A stretch of 8,296 nucleotides of DNA, taken from Lachnoclostridium sp. UBA6558 (GTDB taxonomy: Bacteria > Bacillota > Clostridia > Lachnospirales > Lachnospiraceae). The stretch is taken from NCBI GenBank assembly GCA_002434335.1, contig DJJW01000015.1, positions 7,193 to 15,488 of the forward strand. Reading direction: 5' to 3'. Made by a program: the position numbers and the translations under genes. Each line of letters starts with the position of its first letter. The first letter of the stretch is position 1. The notes under the pieces were generated by a model. That model ran no database searches and was not told the DNA's origin. It was given only the letters and a program-made list of their open reading frames with translations. Below, piece after piece: positions 5,304-8,296 of this stretch.

Positions 5304-8296
5304 ATGGCTAAAACAATAATGACGATGGATGGTAATTCAGCAGCAGCTTATGCAGCTTATGCTTTTACCGATGTAGCAGCAATCTATCCCATAACTCCGT
5401 CCACCAGTATGGCGGAGGTTACCGATGACTGGTCAGCAAAGGGAAGAAAGAATATTTTCGGGCAGGAAGTAAATGTAGTGGAAATGCAATCGGAAGCCGG
5501 TGCTGCCGGTGCTTTCCATGGATCCCTTCAGGCTGGTGCCTTAACAACAACCTTTACAGCATCCCAGGGATTGTTACTTATGATACCAAATATGTATAAA
5601 GCTGCAGGCGAATTACTGCCGGGTGTTTTTCATGTAAGTGCAAGAGCGATTGCCACACATGCGCTTAGTATTTTTGGAGATCATCAAGATGTTATGGCAG
5701 TAAGACAGACAGGGTGTCCAATGTTAGCAAGCGGTTCTGTTCAGGAAGTAATTGATCTGGCACCTGTAGCGCATCTGTCCGCAATAAAAGGGCGTCTTCC
5801 TTTTGTACACTTTTTTGATGGTTTTCGTACCTCTCATGAAATACAGAAGGTAGAGGCACTTGATTATGAGGACTATGCCTCCCTCCTTGATTACAAGGCC
5901 TTAAAGGAATTTAGAGACAGAGCTTTATCTCCCAACCATCCGGTTACCAGGGGAACAGCCCAGAACCCGGATATTTATTTTCAGGGAAGGGAGTCCGCCA
6001 ATCAATATTATGAGAATATTGTACCCATTGTAGAAGAATATCTGAGCAAAATGGGTGAGCTTACCGGACGAAAATATGGTCTCTTTGATTATTACGGTGC
6101 AGCAGATGCAGAATATGTAATAATTGCGATGGGTTCAGTAACCCAGACAATTGAGGAAACCATAGATTATCACAATAAAAATGGAGAAAAGTACGGACTT
6201 ATAAAGGTTCACTTATTCCGCCCTTTTAGTGCAAAGCACTTCCTAAGCTGTCTTCCTTCAACCGCAAAGAAAGTTGCGGTTCTTGAAGCTACAAAAGAGC
6301 CGGGTGCGCTGTATGAGCCATTATATCTGGATATCAGTGCAAGCTTGGCAGACAGCAAGCCTAAGCCTGAAATCATCGGAGGCAGATTCGGCCTGGGCTC
6401 TAAAGATACGACCCCTGCTGATAGAACAGCAGTTTATGAGAATCTGAAACAGACTTCCCCGAAAGACCATTTTACCATCGGAATTACGGATGATGTAACG
6501 GATACCTCTCTTCCGGAAGTGAAAAGATTTTCTACAGAACCTTCTGACAGAAAAGCATGCAAATTCTGGGGCCTGGGTTCAGATGGTACGGTAGGTGCAA
6601 ACAAGCAGGCAATTATGATAATCGGTAACTCAACGGACTATAACGTACAGGCTTATTTTGATTATGATTCCAAAAAATCCGGTGGTATTACCATGTCTCA
6701 CTTAAGATTTGGAAAGACTAAGATAAAGTCTACTTATCTGGTGGTCCATGCGGATTACGTGGCATGTCATAACCAATCCTATGTTAATAAATATGATATG
6801 TTAAGTGATATAAAACCCGGTGGAATATTCGTACTGAACTGTAAATGGAAGGACGATGAACTGGAGGAGATGCTGCCTGCAGGGCTTAAGAGAGACCTGG
6901 CTGAGAAAAATATCCGCTTCTATACCATAGATGCCGTAAGCATTGCCGGTGAAATTGGACTTGGAAATCGTATTAATATGATTATGCAGGGAGCCTTTTT
7001 TAAGCTCATTGACATCCTGCCGGAAGATGTATTTACGAAAGAGTTAAAGAATGCGGCCGCCTATTCTTATGGAAAGAAAGGTGAGCAGGTTGTTGCCATG
7101 AACCATGAAGCAATTGACCGTGGTGTAAAAGGTATCCATGAAGTAAAGGTACCAGAACACTGGAAGAATGATTCCGATAAAGTTGCAAATCCTGTGGATG
7201 AACCTGAATTCGTACAAAATATCATGCGGCCTATGCAGGAGTTAAAAGGAAATGAGCTACCTGTCAGTGTTTTTAAAGGAAGAGAAGACGGTACCTTCCC
7301 CAATGGCTCCACTGCTTTTGAAAAACGAGGAATTGCTGTTAATGTACCGGAGTGGATCAGTGAAAATTGTATCCAATGTAATCAATGCTCCTATGTATGC
7401 CCTCATGCGGTTATAAGGCCCTTCCTGATGACAGAGGAGGAAATGCTGAACGCGCCTGAACATTATGTTGCTTTAAAAGCCACCGGTAAAGGATATGAAA
7501 ATTACCGGTTTCGCATTCAGGTCAGCACAATGGATTGTACCGGCTGCGGAAACTGCGCAGATATTTGTCCGGCCAAGGAAAAAGCGCTGGTAATGAAACC
7601 TATTGATTCCCAGACAGAAGTTCAGGTGCCGAACTGGAAATATGCTTTCTATGAAGTAGGCCATAAAAACAATCTGTCTTATGGAAACACATTTAAAGAA
7701 AGCCAGTTTAAGCAGCCTTTGATGGAGTTTTCCGGAGCTTGTGCAGGCTGTGGTGAAACACCTTATATTAAATTAATTACCCAGCTCTTTGGAGACAGAA
7801 TGATGATTGCCAATGCTACAGGCTGTTCTTCAATTTGGGGTGCTTCAGCACCAAGTACTGCCTATACAGCTAACAGGGAAGGAAAAGGTCCTGCCTGGGC
7901 AAATTCTCTCTTTGAGGATAATGCAGAATATGGATTTGGTATGTACCTTGGTAACAGGCAGATACGTGCCAAGCTGGAAGGACTTATGAAGGAGCTTCTG
8001 GAAACCGGTCTTGAGGAAAATGTGAAAGAGCTTATCAACGACTGGATTCATTATAAGCAGGACGGAGAAATAAGTAAATCTGCCAGTGAAAAGCTGGTAA
8101 AGGCACTCACTGAATATAAAACACCGGATGAAGATAAGAAAAAAATTATTGATGAGATTCTGGAAAAGAAGGATTATCTTGTTAAGAGATCTCATTGGAT
8201 TGTAGGAGGCGATGGCTGGGCTTATGATATCGGCTATGGCGGTCTTGACCAGGTGCTGTCCTCCGGTGAAGATATCAATGTGCTGGTATTTGACAC
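5304..8296 (+). CDS. nifJ: Pyruvate:ferredoxin (flavodoxin) oxidoreductase, 3' end cut by the window
   Basis: This cytoplasmic enzyme oxidatively decarboxylates pyruvate with CoA to acetyl-CoA and CO2, passing electrons to ferredoxin or flavodoxin; it is central to anaerobic fermentation. The window holds 997 codons; single-chain family members run to about 1,170-1,200, so roughly 180 C-terminal residues are missing. Domain I has YPITPSTS with T31, E64 and R114, at the same numbers as the active-site residues I recall for the Desulfovibrio africanus enzyme. The ferredoxin-like domain carries two CxxCxxCxxxC motifs (C689, C692, C695, C699 and C745, C748, C751, C755) for two 4Fe-4S clusters. 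The proximal cluster has C813, C816 and C841; its fourth cysteine lies beyond the edge. The thiamine-diphosphate GDGW motif is at 969-972. AAAGAGG at 5291-5297 supports the ATG, which also gives the family N-terminus. It is probably co-transcribed with the small gene upstream. Confidence 0.97.
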   Translation, partial: MAKTIMTMDGNSAAAYAAYAFTDVAAIYPITPSTSMAEVTDDWSAKGRKNIFGQEVNVVEMQSEAGAAGAFHGSLQAGALTTTFTASQGLLLMIPNMYKAAGELLPGVFHVSARAIATHALSIFGDHQDVMAVRQTGCPMLASGSVQEVIDLAPVAHLSAIKGRLPFVHFFDGFRTSHEIQKVEALDYEDYASLLDYKALKEFRDRALSPNHPVTRGTAQNPDIYFQGRESANQYYENIVPIVEEYLSKMGELTGRKYGLFDYYGAADAEYVIIAMGSVTQTIEETIDYHNKNGEKYGLIKVHLFRPFSAKHFLSCLPSTAKKVAVLEATKEPGALYEPLYLDISASLADSKPKPEIIGGRFGLGSKDTTPADRTAVYENLKQTSPKDHFTIGITDDVTDTSLPEVKRFSTEPSDRKACKFWGLGSDGTVGANKQAIMIIGNSTDYNVQAYFDYDSKKSGGITMSHLRFGKTKIKSTYLVVHADYVACHNQSYVNKYDMLSDIKPGGIFVLNCKWKDDELEEMLPAGLKRDLAEKNIRFYTIDAVSIAGEIGLGNRINMIMQGAFFKLIDILPEDVFTKELKNAAAYSYGKKGEQVVAMNHEAIDRGVKGIHEVKVPEHWKNDSDKVANPVDEPEFVQNIMRPMQELKGNELPVSVFKGREDGTFPNGSTAFEKRGIAVNVPEWISENCIQCNQCSYVCPHAVIRPFLMTEEEMLNAPEHYVALKATGKGYENYRFRIQVSTMDCTGCGNCADICPAKEKALVMKPIDSQTEVQVPNWKYAFYEVGHKNNLSYGNTFKESQFKQPLMEFSGACAGCGETPYIKLITQLFGDRMMIANATGCSSIWGASAPSTAYTANREGKGPAWANSLFEDNAEYGFGMYLGNRQIRAKLEGLMKELLETGLEENVKELINDWIHYKQDGEISKSASEKLVKALTEYKTPDEDKKKIIDEILEKKDYLVKRSHWIVGGDGWAYDIGYGGLDQVLSSGEDINVLVFD

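Noticed and set aside
7845..8195. Minus-strand open frame of 116 codons inside nifJ
   Set aside because: It lies wholly within the well-supported nifJ reading frame, resembles no family I know, and has no credible start context. It is a shadow frame, as are the other antisense frames inside the three large genes.

Overview
The window looks like chromosome from a low-GC anaerobic Firmicute, most likely a clostridium of the Lachnospiraceae type. Support for this is the AT-rich intergenic DNA, the strong purine-rich ribosome binding sites, the short hairpin-plus-U-tract terminators, a pyruvate:ferredoxin oxidoreductase and a TAAW-motif small clostridial protein. Genus-level assignment is inference. 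All recognisable genes are on the plus strand.

Positions 1-679 hold no gene I can support. The notable structure is a long imperfect inverted repeat at 298-527, with arms of about 92 nt around a 45-nt loop. It ends 77 bp before a near-consensus sigma-A promoter at 604-632. That promoter drives a single gene at 680-1438, the tRNA-modifying E1-like enzyme TcdA, which ends in a strong intrinsic terminator.

A gene-less stretch (1498-1843) carries the promoter of the largest complete gene, 1844-4780. This encodes a membrane-anchored 978-residue c-di-GMP enzyme. Its order is an extracytoplasmic substrate-binding-protein-like sensor, a transmembrane helix, a coiled coil, a PAS domain, then GGDEF and EAL domains. 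Both enzymatic domains keep their key residues. It is monocistronic, with its own promoter and terminator.

The last unit starts after that terminator. A regulatory region of about 200 bp carries three copies of the heptamer TGGTTAA and a candidate promoter. It is followed by a 64-codon gene of the TAAW (DUF3787-type) family and, 53 nt further on, nifJ (pyruvate:ferredoxin/flavodoxin oxidoreductase). nifJ runs off the right edge after 997 codons. No terminator is seen between the last two genes, so they are probably co-transcribed.

The three transcription units have no obvious shared pathway: tRNA modification, second-messenger signalling and central anaerobic carbon metabolism. I see no mobile-element gene, CRISPR array, tRNA or rRNA. 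The least explained items are the long inverted repeat and the pairing of the small protein gene with nifJ.
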